Assembly (NCBI GenBank): GCA_012269545.1
Contig: JAAXKB010000009.1
Coordinates: 1-61,894, forward strand
Length of the DNA stretch: 61,894 bases
From: Gammaproteobacteria bacterium
GTDB taxonomy: Bacteria > Pseudomonadota > Gammaproteobacteria > Pseudomonadales > Azotimanducaceae
Reading direction: 5' to 3'
The notes beneath the pieces are model-generated. The model was not told the DNA's origin, did no database searches, and saw nothing but the letters and a program-made list of their open reading frames with translations. The position numbers and the translations under genes were made by a program. Every line of letters begins with the position of its first letter. Within the stretch, counting starts at the first letter, position 1. Positions 27,677 to 35,732 of this stretch are shown here, in pieces.

Positions 27677-29560
27677 ATGCAATGGGATCTGATAATCCGA
27701 AACGCCAAGGTGTTTGATGGCCATGGCGGCGCTGGTCGAGTAGGAGATGTTGCGATTAAAAGCGGCAAGATCGCCGCGTTGGGCGGCCGGTTGCCAACAG
27801 CGGAAAGCTCTGCCGTGCACGATGCGGACGGTCAATGGCTCACTCCGGGGTTGCTGGACATCCACACCCACGAAGATTTAGAGGCTGAACTCGACCCCGG
27901 CTTGCCCGAGGTGCTGCGCCACGGCACCACCAGCGTGGTCGTTGGTAACTGCAGTATTGGTTTGGCATTTGGCAATCAGCGTCAATCTGCCTTAGATCCG
28001 TCCCAAGACCCCATTGTCGACTGTTTTGCCCGGGTAGAGAATATTCCCAAAACCGTGCTGTCCAAGGCTGCTGACAAGGCGACATGGTCTAAGCCCGCTG
28101 ACTATCTCAGTCATCTGGACGAATTGCCGCTGTCTGCCAACATGGCTCCGTTTCTGCCGCACTCAATGTTGCGTATTGAGGTGATGGGGTTACAGGACAG
28201 CGTCACTCGGCAGCCGACTACGGCAGAGCTGGATCGTATGGCCGGCATTCTTGATGAGGCGATGCAAGAAGGGTATCTGGGATTGTCCACTGATGGTCTG
28301 CCGCTGCATTTTTTGGCAAATGAACCAAACCTGAGTAAGCGCATCCCAACCCAATACGCTGAATTTGGCGAGTACAAAAGACTTACTGACGTGGTTCGCA
28401 AACACGATCGGGTGTGGCAAATGACGCCGGCAACGGACGATGGTGGTTTAACGGCGCGTCTGTTCATGCTCAGCAGTGGCAGGCTTTACGGCAAGCCGCT
28501 GAAAGTGACCGCCTTGGCTGCTATCGACAGTGTCAATAACCGAAGTAATCTAACCCGAGGGCTGTTGTTTGCGAATTTGCTTAATAGCAGGGCGCTGCAG
28601 GGTAACTTCCGACTGCAATGCTTGAGCGCCCCATTTCGCGTGTATTCAGAAGGGGCAGTCAGTCCCTTAGCTGAAGCAGACCCACTGCTGCGTCGGCTTA
28701 TCGAGACCGAGTTGGAGGACGTTGAGCGTCGGCGGGAAATATTGTCAGACCCGGAATTTATCGAAGCGTTTCGTGCCATGTGGTCCCGAGGCAAAAGCGG
28801 TTTCACGATGGGGCACCTCCGGCGCAAGCTGCGTCTCGAGAAAGAATTTTTGACCCGTGACCTCAACGACATGCAGATTTATCGGTCGAGTATCGCCTGT
28901 TGGCCGGGTCAGACAATGGCGTGGATTTATCACCGTTACAAAGCGTGGTGTATAAATAGCGAGAGCTTCGAAGATGCCGATGAGACAGCGGCCTTTGCCG
29001 CCTTGGGCACGGATATCCGTGACGACGGTGAGTTTTTCCTCGGTTTGTTGAGGCACTTTGATACAGATCTGCACTGGTGCTATGTGGCGGCAAACAAAGA
29101 CCCGGATGTCATCAAACGTCTGCTATTGAATCCAAAACTGATTCCGGGTTTTAACGATAGCGGCGCTCACGTTACCAATATGGCTTTCTTTGACGGCAAT
29201 CTACGGGCTTTGAAAATTGGTTTGGATGAGTCCGAAGCGTGTTTCAGTTATATGCTCTCCCGCTTAACCAGCGAACCCGCGGAGTTCTTCGGGCTACCAG
29301 ATGTCGGCAGCCTAAGCGTGGGCAGCCGTGCGGATATGCTGCTGCTGAACCCCGAACAGCTGGCGACCTATGACGGCGAAGCTAGCGTGCAATACCAGTA
29401 TCGCGATGTATTTGATTGCCATCAGTTGGTGAATCGATCAGACGGCGTGGTGGGCGGCGTCTACGTCGCGGGTCAACAGGTGTGGGATGGCGACGAATTT
29501 TGCGCGGCACATGGCCAGCGCCCCTTGGGTGGTGCTCTGCGAGCAGGGCCGGGTCAGTAG
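27677..29560 (+). CDS. D-aminoacylase-like metal-dependent amidohydrolase
   Basis: A 627-residue amidohydrolase-superfamily protein. An N-terminal beta-sandwich part has IIRNAKVFDG and ADGQWLTPGLLDIHTHEDLE (metal-binding HxH). GTTSVVVGNCSIG holds the cysteine that binds zinc in D-aminoacylases. PGFNDSGAHVTNM holds the catalytic Asp region. The C-terminus closes the sandwich with GSLSVGSRADMLLLNP. Known relatives hydrolyse N-acyl-D-amino acids or hydantoin-like amides. At 627 residues it is longer than typical D-aminoacylase (about 480), with extra helical sequence at about residues 280-420. It follows the MFS gene in the same unit. Confidence 0.82.
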   Translation: MQWDLIIRNAKVFDGHGGAGRVGDVAIKSGKIAALGGRLPTAESSAVHDADGQWLTPGLLDIHTHEDLEAELDPGLPEVLRHGTTSVVVGNCSIGLAFGNQRQSALDPSQDPIVDCFARVENIPKTVLSKAADKATWSKPADYLSHLDELPLSANMAPFLPHSMLRIEVMGLQDSVTRQPTTAELDRMAGILDEAMQEGYLGLSTDGLPLHFLANEPNLSKRIPTQYAEFGEYKRLTDVVRKHDRVWQMTPATDDGGLTARLFMLSSGRLYGKPLKVTALAAIDSVNNRSNLTRGLLFANLLNSRALQGNFRLQCLSAPFRVYSEGAVSPLAEADPLLRRLIETELEDVERRREILSDPEFIEAFRAMWSRGKSGFTMGHLRRKLRLEKEFLTRDLNDMQIYRSSIACWPGQTMAWIYHRYKAWCINSESFEDADETAAFAALGTDIRDDGEFFLGLLRHFDTDLHWCYVAANKDPDVIKRLLLNPKLIPGFNDSGAHVTNMAFFDGNLRALKIGLDESEACFSYMLSRLTSEPAEFFGLPDVGSLSVGSRADMLLLNPEQLATYDGEASVQYQYRDVFDCHQLVNRSDGVVGGVYVAGQQVWDGDEFCAAHGQRPLGGALRAGPGQ

Positions 29561-29561
29561 C

Positions 29562-29589
29562 CCAGACACCCGGATGTCCGGGCATCTGG
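29562..29589. terminator. Hairpin between convergent genes, possible bidirectional terminator
   Basis: CCAGA pairs with TCTGG, and CCCGG with CCGGG. A two-base symmetrical internal loop separates the two stems and the loop is ATGT. It starts one base after the amidohydrolase stop and ends 19 bases before the acyl-CoA dehydrogenase stop. There is no T run on either strand, so strong intrinsic termination is doubtful. Confidence 0.4.
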
Positions 29590-29608
29590 CGGCTTAATCG
29601 ATCGCGGA

Positions 29609-30769
29609 TCAGTCCTTGGGTTGCCCCAAAATCCGCTCGGCAATGATGTTGCGCTGAATGTTTGGCGTGCCGCCGCCAATCACCACATTGGGCCAGTTCA
29701 AGGCTCCCTTTGACCAGGTGCCGTTGTCCACGGCCTCTTCTCCGCCGCGAAGCTGTAGCCCTGCTTGGCCGGAAAGTTCGATGGCGAAATCGTCCATCTC
29801 GATTTCCAGACTGGCGCGATGTAGCTTGTTCACCGACGTTTCTGAGGTAAGGGGTTCACCCTTTATCTGTTTTGTAAGGTAGCGCAGACCATTGTATTTC
29901 ATGGCGGAGATTTTGATTTCAAACTTCGCCACGGTGCGTCGAACCTTGGGGTCTTCGCTTGCAGGCTTGCCTTGACGCTTGCTGTTCTTCACCAGCGTCT
30001 TCAGATCATCAAGCTTGGCTTGCAGTTGGGTGACCTCGCCAATACTCGAACGCTCGTTAGCCAGCGCCGACACGGTAACCTTCCAGCCTTCGCCTTCGGC
30101 ACCTAGCCGGTTTTCGACGGGTACCTGTACATCGGTAAAGAAAATTTCAGCAAAATGTTTGTCGCCTGCCATGTTCTGGATGGGGCGAACCTCAACACCC
30201 GGAGCATCCATGGGTACCAAAAAGCAGGTGATGCCGTCGTGCTTGGAGGTGACGTTGAAGTCGGTGCGGGTGAGCAGGATGATCCACTGTGACCACGGGG
30301 CGCCGGTGGTCCAAATTTTTTGGCCGTTCACCAGATAGTGGTCACCCTGTAGCTCGGCCTTGCACTGAATGGCGGCCAAGTCGGAACCGTGGTTTGGCTC
30401 AGAATAACCCGTACACCAAGTGACCTTACTGTCCAAAATATCGGGGATGAACTTTTTCTTTTGCTCTTCAGTGCCGTATTCCATGATGCCGGGACCGACC
30501 CAAGCCAGTCCCATCATTGATGTGCCCAGCGGTGGTGCCTTTGCCAGAGACATTTCCTCCTTGAGTATCGCTTGTTCAATCAGGCCGCCATCGCTGCCGC
30601 CGAACTCCTTGGGCCATGCGAAGCCTACCCAGCCTTTAGCGCGTACTTTTTCCAGCCAGGTGCCAAGGAAGCTCTTGTCACGTTTCTCTTTCGGCGGAAG
30701 ATTTTCAGCGATGAAGCTGCGTACTTCCTGCCGGAACGATTGCTCGTCGGGTGTGTAGTCAAAGTCCAT
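29609..30769 (-). CDS. Acyl-CoA dehydrogenase, large-subunit type
   Basis: A 386-residue FAD flavoprotein. MDFDYTPDEQSFRQEVRSF opens the N-terminal helical domain. The FAD/substrate loop is WCTGYSEPNHGSDLAAIQ and KIWTTGAPWSQWIILLTRT follows. The C-terminus ends in GGGTPNIQRNIIAERILG, where the FAD-binding IQRNIIAERI is kept but the Glu of the usual YEGT is Gly. This wording is shared with subunits of heteromeric dehydrogenases acting on steroid side chains in mycobacteria (FadE28/FadE29 class). GGAGGT at 30775-30780 sets the ATG at 30769; the longer frame to 30838 lies in the upstream gene. It overlaps the partner gene by one base. Confidence 0.9.
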   Translation of the reverse strand: MDFDYTPDEQSFRQEVRSFIAENLPPKEKRDKSFLGTWLEKVRAKGWVGFAWPKEFGGSDGGLIEQAILKEEMSLAKAPPLGTSMMGLAWVGPGIMEYGTEEQKKKFIPDILDSKVTWCTGYSEPNHGSDLAAIQCKAELQGDHYLVNGQKIWTTGAPWSQWIILLTRTDFNVTSKHDGITCFLVPMDAPGVEVRPIQNMAGDKHFAEIFFTDVQVPVENRLGAEGEGWKVTVSALANERSSIGEVTQLQAKLDDLKTLVKNSKRQGKPASEDPKVRRTVAKFEIKISAMKYNGLRYLTKQIKGEPLTSETSVNKLHRASLEIEMDDFAIELSGQAGLQLRGGEEAVDNGTWSKGALNWPNVVIGGGTPNIQRNIIAERILGQPKD

Positions 30770-31872
30770 TACAGACCTCCTAAAGTTGCAATTCTGTCCA
30801 TGTGGTAATCCGAGTCGCCGTACATCGGGCGGGCCCACTTTGATCGCTTGAGATAGAGCTGGGCGTCGTAGTCGGCCGTAAAACCAATTGCCCCGTGTAA
30901 GCCGACGCCGTCGATACCGATCTGTGCGAAGGCATCCGAGGCGTAACCCTTGGCCATGGAGACTGCCTTGGCAAGTTCCTGCGGGCTGTCATCGACCGTC
31001 CAAGCGGCGAAGTAGCACAGCGAGCGATAACTTTCTAAGTCAACAAACATGTCGGCCAATCGATGTTTTACGCCTTGGTATTGGCCAATAGGCTTGCCGA
31101 ACTGAATGCGCTCCTTGGCGTAGCTGTTGGTCAGGGCAAGAATTGCAGCCCCAGCTCCCACCATCTCCGCCGTGGTGGCGACACCGCCGCAATCGGTCAA
31201 ATAGGCCAGCTGCTCGTCGCTCATGGGCAGCAAATCATCGGCGCCGATTTCAACGCCGTCAATATCGACGCTGGCCATGGGCTTGGTGCTGTCAATGGTG
31301 GGTTGCGCGGTGACAGTGACTTGGTCCTTGCCTAAAGCTGCCAGTGCAAGACCTTGAGGCCCCTGTACGGCAAGCAAGAGATAGTCGGCAGCCAGTGCGT
31401 CGTTCACAAAGGGTTTTTTACCGCGCAGGATAAAGCCTTCGCCATGGGTGCTTGCACTGGCAGTAACTGCCGCAGGATCGATCCAGTTGGCCTCGTCATA
31501 TAGGCCCAACGTTACGATGGCCTCTCCCGACGCCACAGCAGGTAGCCAGCTCGCTTTTTGCGCTTCAGACGCGCAGGTCAAAATGGCGGTGCTGGCCAAT
31601 GCTTGAGAAGCGATGGGAAGCGGACACAGACCTTCAGCAGCGGCTTCCAACACCACAATCAGGTCAATCCATTTGAGACCTAGGCCCCCGAAATTTTCGG
31701 GGATGGTGAGCCCAAGCCAGCCCAGTTCCGCTGCCTGCTGCCACAGCGCCTGATCAAACGTGCTGTCGCTGTTGGATAGGTCTCGCACGTGGCTCAAGGG
31801 GCAGGCTTCTTTCATGAAACGCTGCACCTGATCCTTGAGTAAGTTTTGTTCTTCAGTAAATCCAAAATTCAT
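30769..31872 (-). CDS. Acyl-CoA dehydrogenase, small/partner subunit type
   Basis: A 367-residue acyl-CoA dehydrogenase-fold protein. It opens MNFGFTEEQNLLKDQVQRFM. The middle domain is degenerate compared with its partner: the usual WxTE/S segment is replaced by ASGEAIVTLGLYDEAN. The C-terminal domain has FGKPIGQYQGVKHRLADM and QIGIDGVGLHGAIGFTADYDAQLYLKRSKWA. It stops soon after MYGDSDYHMDRIA, so the terminal FAD-binding helix is missing. This pattern fits the beta subunit of an alpha2-beta2 enzyme whose cofactor sites need both chains. The stop TAA overlaps the next ATG, giving near-equal synthesis. Confidence 0.88.
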   Translation of the reverse strand: MNFGFTEEQNLLKDQVQRFMKEACPLSHVRDLSNSDSTFDQALWQQAAELGWLGLTIPENFGGLGLKWIDLIVVLEAAAEGLCPLPIASQALASTAILTCASEAQKASWLPAVASGEAIVTLGLYDEANWIDPAAVTASASTHGEGFILRGKKPFVNDALAADYLLLAVQGPQGLALAALGKDQVTVTAQPTIDSTKPMASVDIDGVEIGADDLLPMSDEQLAYLTDCGGVATTAEMVGAGAAILALTNSYAKERIQFGKPIGQYQGVKHRLADMFVDLESYRSLCYFAAWTVDDSPQELAKAVSMAKGYASDAFAQIGIDGVGLHGAIGFTADYDAQLYLKRSKWARPMYGDSDYHMDRIATLGGL

Positions 31873-31904
31873 AACGGCTCTCTACCTGTGATCGCTTTCT
31901 TTTC

Positions 31905-32780
31905 TCAGCCACCGCGCAGCGGATTTACCGGCGGCCATTGGTCTTTGCTGGCCAGGATTTTCTCGCCGATGTCGGCCACGGCCCAAGGTTCCGCGTCGGC
32001 GCTTGCTTGGGCAATGGGAGTGAGCTGCCAGCTGAGCAGCGAGACGTTGTTGCCAGCTACCAGCCATTGGCGTCCGCTGATTTCTCTCGCTTCGTCTGTG
32101 CACAGCCAGACGACCGCCGGTGACACGGCTTCAGGAGGGAAGTTCTCTTGCACCTCTTCTGGCAAGATATCGGTGGTCAAACGAGACGTCGCAGTGGGGG
32201 CGAGAACATTCACTGTGATGCCGTATTTGACACCTTCAAGCCAGAGACAACGCATAAAGCCTGCAATGCCGGCCTTGGCTGCGCCATAATTGGTTTGACC
32301 AAAATTGCCCAGCAGACCAGAGGTAGAGCTGGTCATGATGATGCGCCCGCCGGTGCCTTGCTCAAGCATTTTGTCGAAGGCCACCTTGGTGGTGAGATAG
32401 GTCCCGCGCAGATGCACGTCCATCACCACATCCCACATGTCATCGGTCATGTTCTTAAAAGACTTGTCGCGCAAAATCCCGGCGTTGGCAATCAGGATAT
32501 CGATCTTGCCGTATTGGCCAACAGCCGCATCGACCATGCCCTGAGCATCTTCCCGACTGGTAACGCTGCCATAATGGGCGATGGCTTCGCCGCCAGCGGC
32601 TGTGATTTCTTCGACAACACCGTCGGCCATAGAAGTGCTTGCCCCGGTGCCGTCACGCGCGCCGCCTAAATCATTCACCACTACCTTGGCACCTTCAGCA
32701 GCCAGCAGCATAGCGTGGGCACGGCCTAGTCCGCCTCCTGCCCCAGTTACCAGCGCAACTTTACCGTCGAGCATACCCAT
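31905..32780 (-). CDS. SDR-family 3-hydroxyacyl-CoA dehydrogenase, MFE-2-like
   Basis: A 291-residue short-chain dehydrogenase. The cofactor loop is TGAGGGLGRAHAMLLA, followed by VVVNDLGGARDG. The motif NAGILRDKSFKNM and catalytic TSSTSGLLGNFGQTNYGAAK match the dehydrogenase domain of peroxisomal multifunctional enzyme type 2 (HSD17B4). These act on (3R)-hydroxyacyl-CoA, often steroid or branched-chain CoA esters. The C-terminal 50 residues form an extra tail ending in WPPVNPLRGG. The ATG at 32780 has GGGGAG upstream. It heads the unit with the two dehydrogenase subunits (32-bp gap). Confidence 0.88.
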   Translation of the reverse strand: MGMLDGKVALVTGAGGGLGRAHAMLLAAEGAKVVVNDLGGARDGTGASTSMADGVVEEITAAGGEAIAHYGSVTSREDAQGMVDAAVGQYGKIDILIANAGILRDKSFKNMTDDMWDVVMDVHLRGTYLTTKVAFDKMLEQGTGGRIIMTSSTSGLLGNFGQTNYGAAKAGIAGFMRCLWLEGVKYGITVNVLAPTATSRLTTDILPEEVQENFPPEAVSPAVVWLCTDEAREISGRQWLVAGNNVSLLSWQLTPIAQASADAEPWAVADIGEKILASKDQWPPVNPLRGG

Positions 32781-32818
32781 CGAATTTCTCCCCATATCTG
32801 TTGTTGGTTCTGCACATC

Positions 32819-32837
32819 GTGGTAACGATACTACCAC
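32819..32837. promoter_or_regulatory. Inverted-repeat operator candidate between divergent SDR genes
   Basis: GTGGTA (32819-32824) and TACCAC (32832-32837) are perfect 6-bp arms with a 7-base spacer. It lies in the 150-bp divergent promoter region of the two SDR genes. The geometry fits a dimeric repressor site; no regulator gene is next to it. Confidence 0.45.
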
Positions 32838-32930
32838 CCGCATTCGTGCTGGGTCATTATCAAGGGCGGGCCCTGAGCTGCCCAATGAATTTGTGGTCAA
32901 TCTACGGGCAAAACTTTTGGAGGGAGGAGT

Positions 32931-33683
32931 ATGGACGATTTATTGGATTTTACTGGCAAGGTCGCCTTGATTACCGGTGGTAGCCGGGGACTCGGCCGGG
33001 AAATGGCATTGGCAATGGCGGCACGAGGTGCCGATGTCATCATCACCAGCCGGAAGGCTGATGCCTGTGAATCCGTGGCAGCGGAAATTCAGGCTCTGGG
33101 TCGTCAGGCCATGGCATATGGCTGTCATGTGGGCCACTGGGGTGAAATCGACGCCATGGTTGAGGCCGCCTATGACCGCTTTGGCAAGGTGGACATTCTG
33201 ATCAACAATGCGGGGATGTCACCGCTCTACGAATCGCTGTCATCCATTTCGGAGGAGCTTTTCGACAAAGTGGTTGGGGTGAACCTGAAAGGGCCGTTTC
33301 GTTTGATGGCGACTGTTGGCGAACGCATGGCTGCCGGGGAAGGCGGCAATATTGTGAACATCAGCAGCATCGCATCACTGCAGCCGTCGCCGAATTCGGA
33401 GCCCTATGGCGCTGCTAAATCTGGTTTGAATGCGCTAACTCGATCTTTTGCCTTTGCTTTCGGGCCCAAGGTAAGAGTGAATGGCATCGCTGCTGGGCCT
33501 TTTTTAACGGATATTTCCAAGGCTTGGGATATGGCCTCCTTTGAGAAGCAGGCGAAGTCTCGGCATGCGCTGCAACGTGGCGGAGAGCCAGAAGAAATTG
33601 TCGGCGCAGCGCTGTATTTGGCAGGTCCCGGCGGCAGTTTTACCACGGGTACCGTCATCCGTGTTGACGGCGGTACGCCTTAG
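32931..33683 (+). CDS. SDR-family oxidoreductase
   Basis: A 250-residue classical short-chain dehydrogenase. Cofactor loop TGGSRGLGREMA; SRKADACE at the end of beta 2 has an Arg that often goes with NADP preference. Structural motif NNAGMSPL; catalytic NISSIASLQPSPNSEPYGAAKSG; C-terminal GTVIRVDGGTP. GGAGGGAGGAG precedes the ATG. It is divergent from the MFE-2-like SDR and may share its regulation, hence possibly a role in the same beta-oxidation route. Its stop shares the bases TTAG (33680-33683) with the convergent ATP-grasp gene. Confidence 0.87.
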   Translation: MDDLLDFTGKVALITGGSRGLGREMALAMAARGADVIITSRKADACESVAAEIQALGRQAMAYGCHVGHWGEIDAMVEAAYDRFGKVDILINNAGMSPLYESLSSISEELFDKVVGVNLKGPFRLMATVGERMAAGEGGNIVNISSIASLQPSPNSEPYGAAKSGLNALTRSFAFAFGPKVRVNGIAAGPFLTDISKAWDMASFEKQAKSRHALQRGGEPEEIVGAALYLAGPGGSFTTGTVIRVDGGTP

Positions 33684-34561
33684 CCAGATAAGGGCTCAGC
33701 AATGAAGGACTCGGTGGCCCGCACCAAGGCCGGTCCAAAATCTCGGCCGTAGAGTTGGCCTAGGGTGCCTAGGCCGCCGGGGTTTGCGATGTTCACTTCC
33801 ATGAGCGTGTCACCCACCGTGTCAATTGAAGCAAAACCGATGTGCTGTCGGGTGAGTTCCTGCGCTATGTTGCCCACGAGTTGCGACTGGCCGGGGCTGA
33901 GACTCGTAGCTTCAGCCCTGCCTTGCTGCGCCAGATTCGCGTGCAGATCATCGGTCGGTACGCGGAGGTAGCTGCCAATTTGGCGACCTGCGACCACTAA
34001 TGTGCGGGTTTCCCCCTGCGCGATCGCCGGCAGGAAACGCTGCAGCATAAAGTACTCACCCGGACGTGCGCTCATCGCTTCGGTAATCGTTTGCGCCTCA
34101 TCACTGCGCAGGCGCCTGACCCCCTCGCCAAAACTGCCCGCCAGCGGCTTAAGCACCCAGTCCCCGGGTTCAGCCTGCATGGCGCTGATCAGTGTGGGAG
34201 CATCTGCAGCGATGTGGTGATCTGGGCAATGCTCTGCCCAAGCCGCCTTGCCGTGCTTGAGTGCCAGCGCAGCGGGCGCGTTGATGACTTTTCGCGCAGG
34301 AAGTTCGCTCATCAATTGCAGCCAATCGAAAAAACCGTTGCGAGGGCCGAAACCCACCGGCCAGATCAGGTCGAAGTTGCTGACGGGATTGGCGTTGCTG
34401 GCGAGGCCGGCGGGTGTGCGATGAATGGAGCCATGCTCGGCCTCGCTGACCTGCCACCCGGCATCGCGAAAAGCCTTGGGTAGCGTGAGCGCGTTATCGT
34501 TAACCGGCTCGCCGCCGCGCGAATGAGGAGAGATCAAAAAGAGTATTTGAGGACTAGGCAT
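33680..34561 (-). CDS. Glutathione-synthetase-like ATP-grasp protein
   Basis: A 293-residue protein homologous to GshB, which joins gamma-glutamylcysteine and glycine. ATP-grasp elements are seen: WVLKPLAGSFGEGVRRL (phosphate loop), YFMLQRFLPAIAQGETRTLVV, the glycine-rich YLRVPTDDLHANLAQQGRAE, and the metal-binding LMEVNIANPGGL. It is shorter than E. coli GshB (about 315), and the N-terminal domain keeps only weak similarity. It may be a second glutathione synthetase or a ligase for a related peptide. It is divergent from nadA, with convergent overlap to the SDR. Confidence 0.75.
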   Translation of the reverse strand: MPSPQILFLISPHSRGGEPVNDNALTLPKAFRDAGWQVSEAEHGSIHRTPAGLASNANPVSNFDLIWPVGFGPRNGFFDWLQLMSELPARKVINAPAALALKHGKAAWAEHCPDHHIAADAPTLISAMQAEPGDWVLKPLAGSFGEGVRRLRSDEAQTITEAMSARPGEYFMLQRFLPAIAQGETRTLVVAGRQIGSYLRVPTDDLHANLAQQGRAEATSLSPGQSQLVGNIAQELTRQHIGFASIDTVGDTLMEVNIANPGGLGTLGQLYGRDFGPALVRATESFIAEPLSG

Positions 34562-34664
34562 TCGATAATCCGCAGCGCAGTTGAGGAAGCAAACAAATCA
34601 GGCCACAAATCAAAGAATTGTGACAGCCCAAGGTTTGGACTTATCATCGTTACTCAATCTTACC

Positions 34665-35732
34665 GTGGTGCCTAAATTGAGCAGCATTAACGACACGCTT
34701 CCCGATTACTCTCTGGCGCCTGAAGACGTGCCGCTGATTGGCAGCTTGGTGTTGGAGGACGATGAGCGCGACAGGCTCAAATCTCGAATAGCTGAGAGCT
34801 TGCAGCGCCTGGGCATGGCATTGGTTGCCCACTATTACGTGGATGGCGATATTCAAGATTTGGCGGAACAGACGGGTGGCTGTGTTTCAGATTCTCTAGA
34901 AATGGCGCGCTTTGGCCGAGATCATCCTGCAGAGCAACTGGTTGTGGCGGGAGTCCGTTTTATGGGCGAGACGGCAAAAATTCTATCGCCGGAAAAGCGC
35001 ATATTCATGCCTACGCTAGAGGCAGAGTGCTCGCTGGATTTAGGTTGCCCGCCTGATGCGTTTGCTGAATTTACTTCTCAGCATCCCGATCGTACTGTCG
35101 TGGTTTACGCGAATACTTCCGCTGATGTCAAAGCGTTGGCTGACTGGGTTGTCACGAGCAGTTGTGCATTGGACATCGTCAGCAGTCTCAAGGCCAAGGG
35201 TGAAAAAATACTGTGGGCCCCGGACAAGCATCTTGGACGCTACATTCAAGCGCAGACTCAAGCCGATATGTTGCTTTGGAGCGGTGCCTGTGTCGTGCAT
35301 GAAGAGTTTAAGTCCAAAGCATTGGATGATCTGAGGAAGGTGTATCCGCAGGCCGGTATTTTGGTGCACCCTGAGTCACCAAGTTCGGTGATTGCTTCTG
35401 CAGATGTTGTTGGTTCCACCAAGGCGATTGTTGATGCGGCAGCAAATATGCCTAACGACGTGTTCATCGTGGCAACCGATAGGGGGATTTTCCACAAGCT
35501 GCGTCAGCAGAATCCGGGCAAGACCTTCATCGAAGCACCGACGGCGGGTGATGGCGCAACATGTCGGTCCTGCGCCCACTGCCCCTGGATGGCAATGAAC
35601 GAGCTCAGAGCATTAGATCGCGTGCTGAGCGATGCTGAATATCGCAGTCGGTGTGAGATTCATGTGGATCCGGAGTTGGGCCAGCGGGCCAGACGCCCGC
35701 TGGATCGAATGCTCGCCTTTCAAGCCCGCTAG
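34665..35732 (+). CDS. nadA: Quinolinate synthase A
   Basis: A [4Fe-4S] enzyme joining iminoaspartate and dihydroxyacetone phosphate to quinolinate in NAD synthesis. Seen are [32 protein letters not shown] and the three cluster cysteines in [21 protein letters not shown] and [13 protein letters not shown]. The start is uncertain: the frame is open from a TTG at 34581, but only 20 bases then separate it from the divergent gene. Comparison with family N-termini favours GTG 34665 or 34668, or TTG 34677. No clear ribosome binding site decides it. The stop overlaps the next gene's stop in the shared palindrome CTAG. Confidence 0.93.
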   Translation: MVPKLSSINDTLPDYSLAPEDVPLIGSLVLEDDERDRLKSRIAESLQRLGMALVAHYYVDGDIQDLAEQTGGCVSDSLEMARFGRDHPAEQLVVAGVRFMGETAKILSPEKRIFMPTLEAECSLDLGCPPDAFAEFTSQHPDRTVVVYANTSADVKALADWVVTSSCALDIVSSLKAKGEKILWAPDKHLGRYIQAQTQADMLLWSGACVVHEEFKSKALDDLRKVYPQAGILVHPESPSSVIASADVVGSTKAIVDAAANMPNDVFIVATDRGIFHKLRQQNPGKTFIEAPTAGDGATCRSCAHCPWMAMNELRALDRVLSDAEYRSRCEIHVDPELGQRARRPLDRMLAFQAR

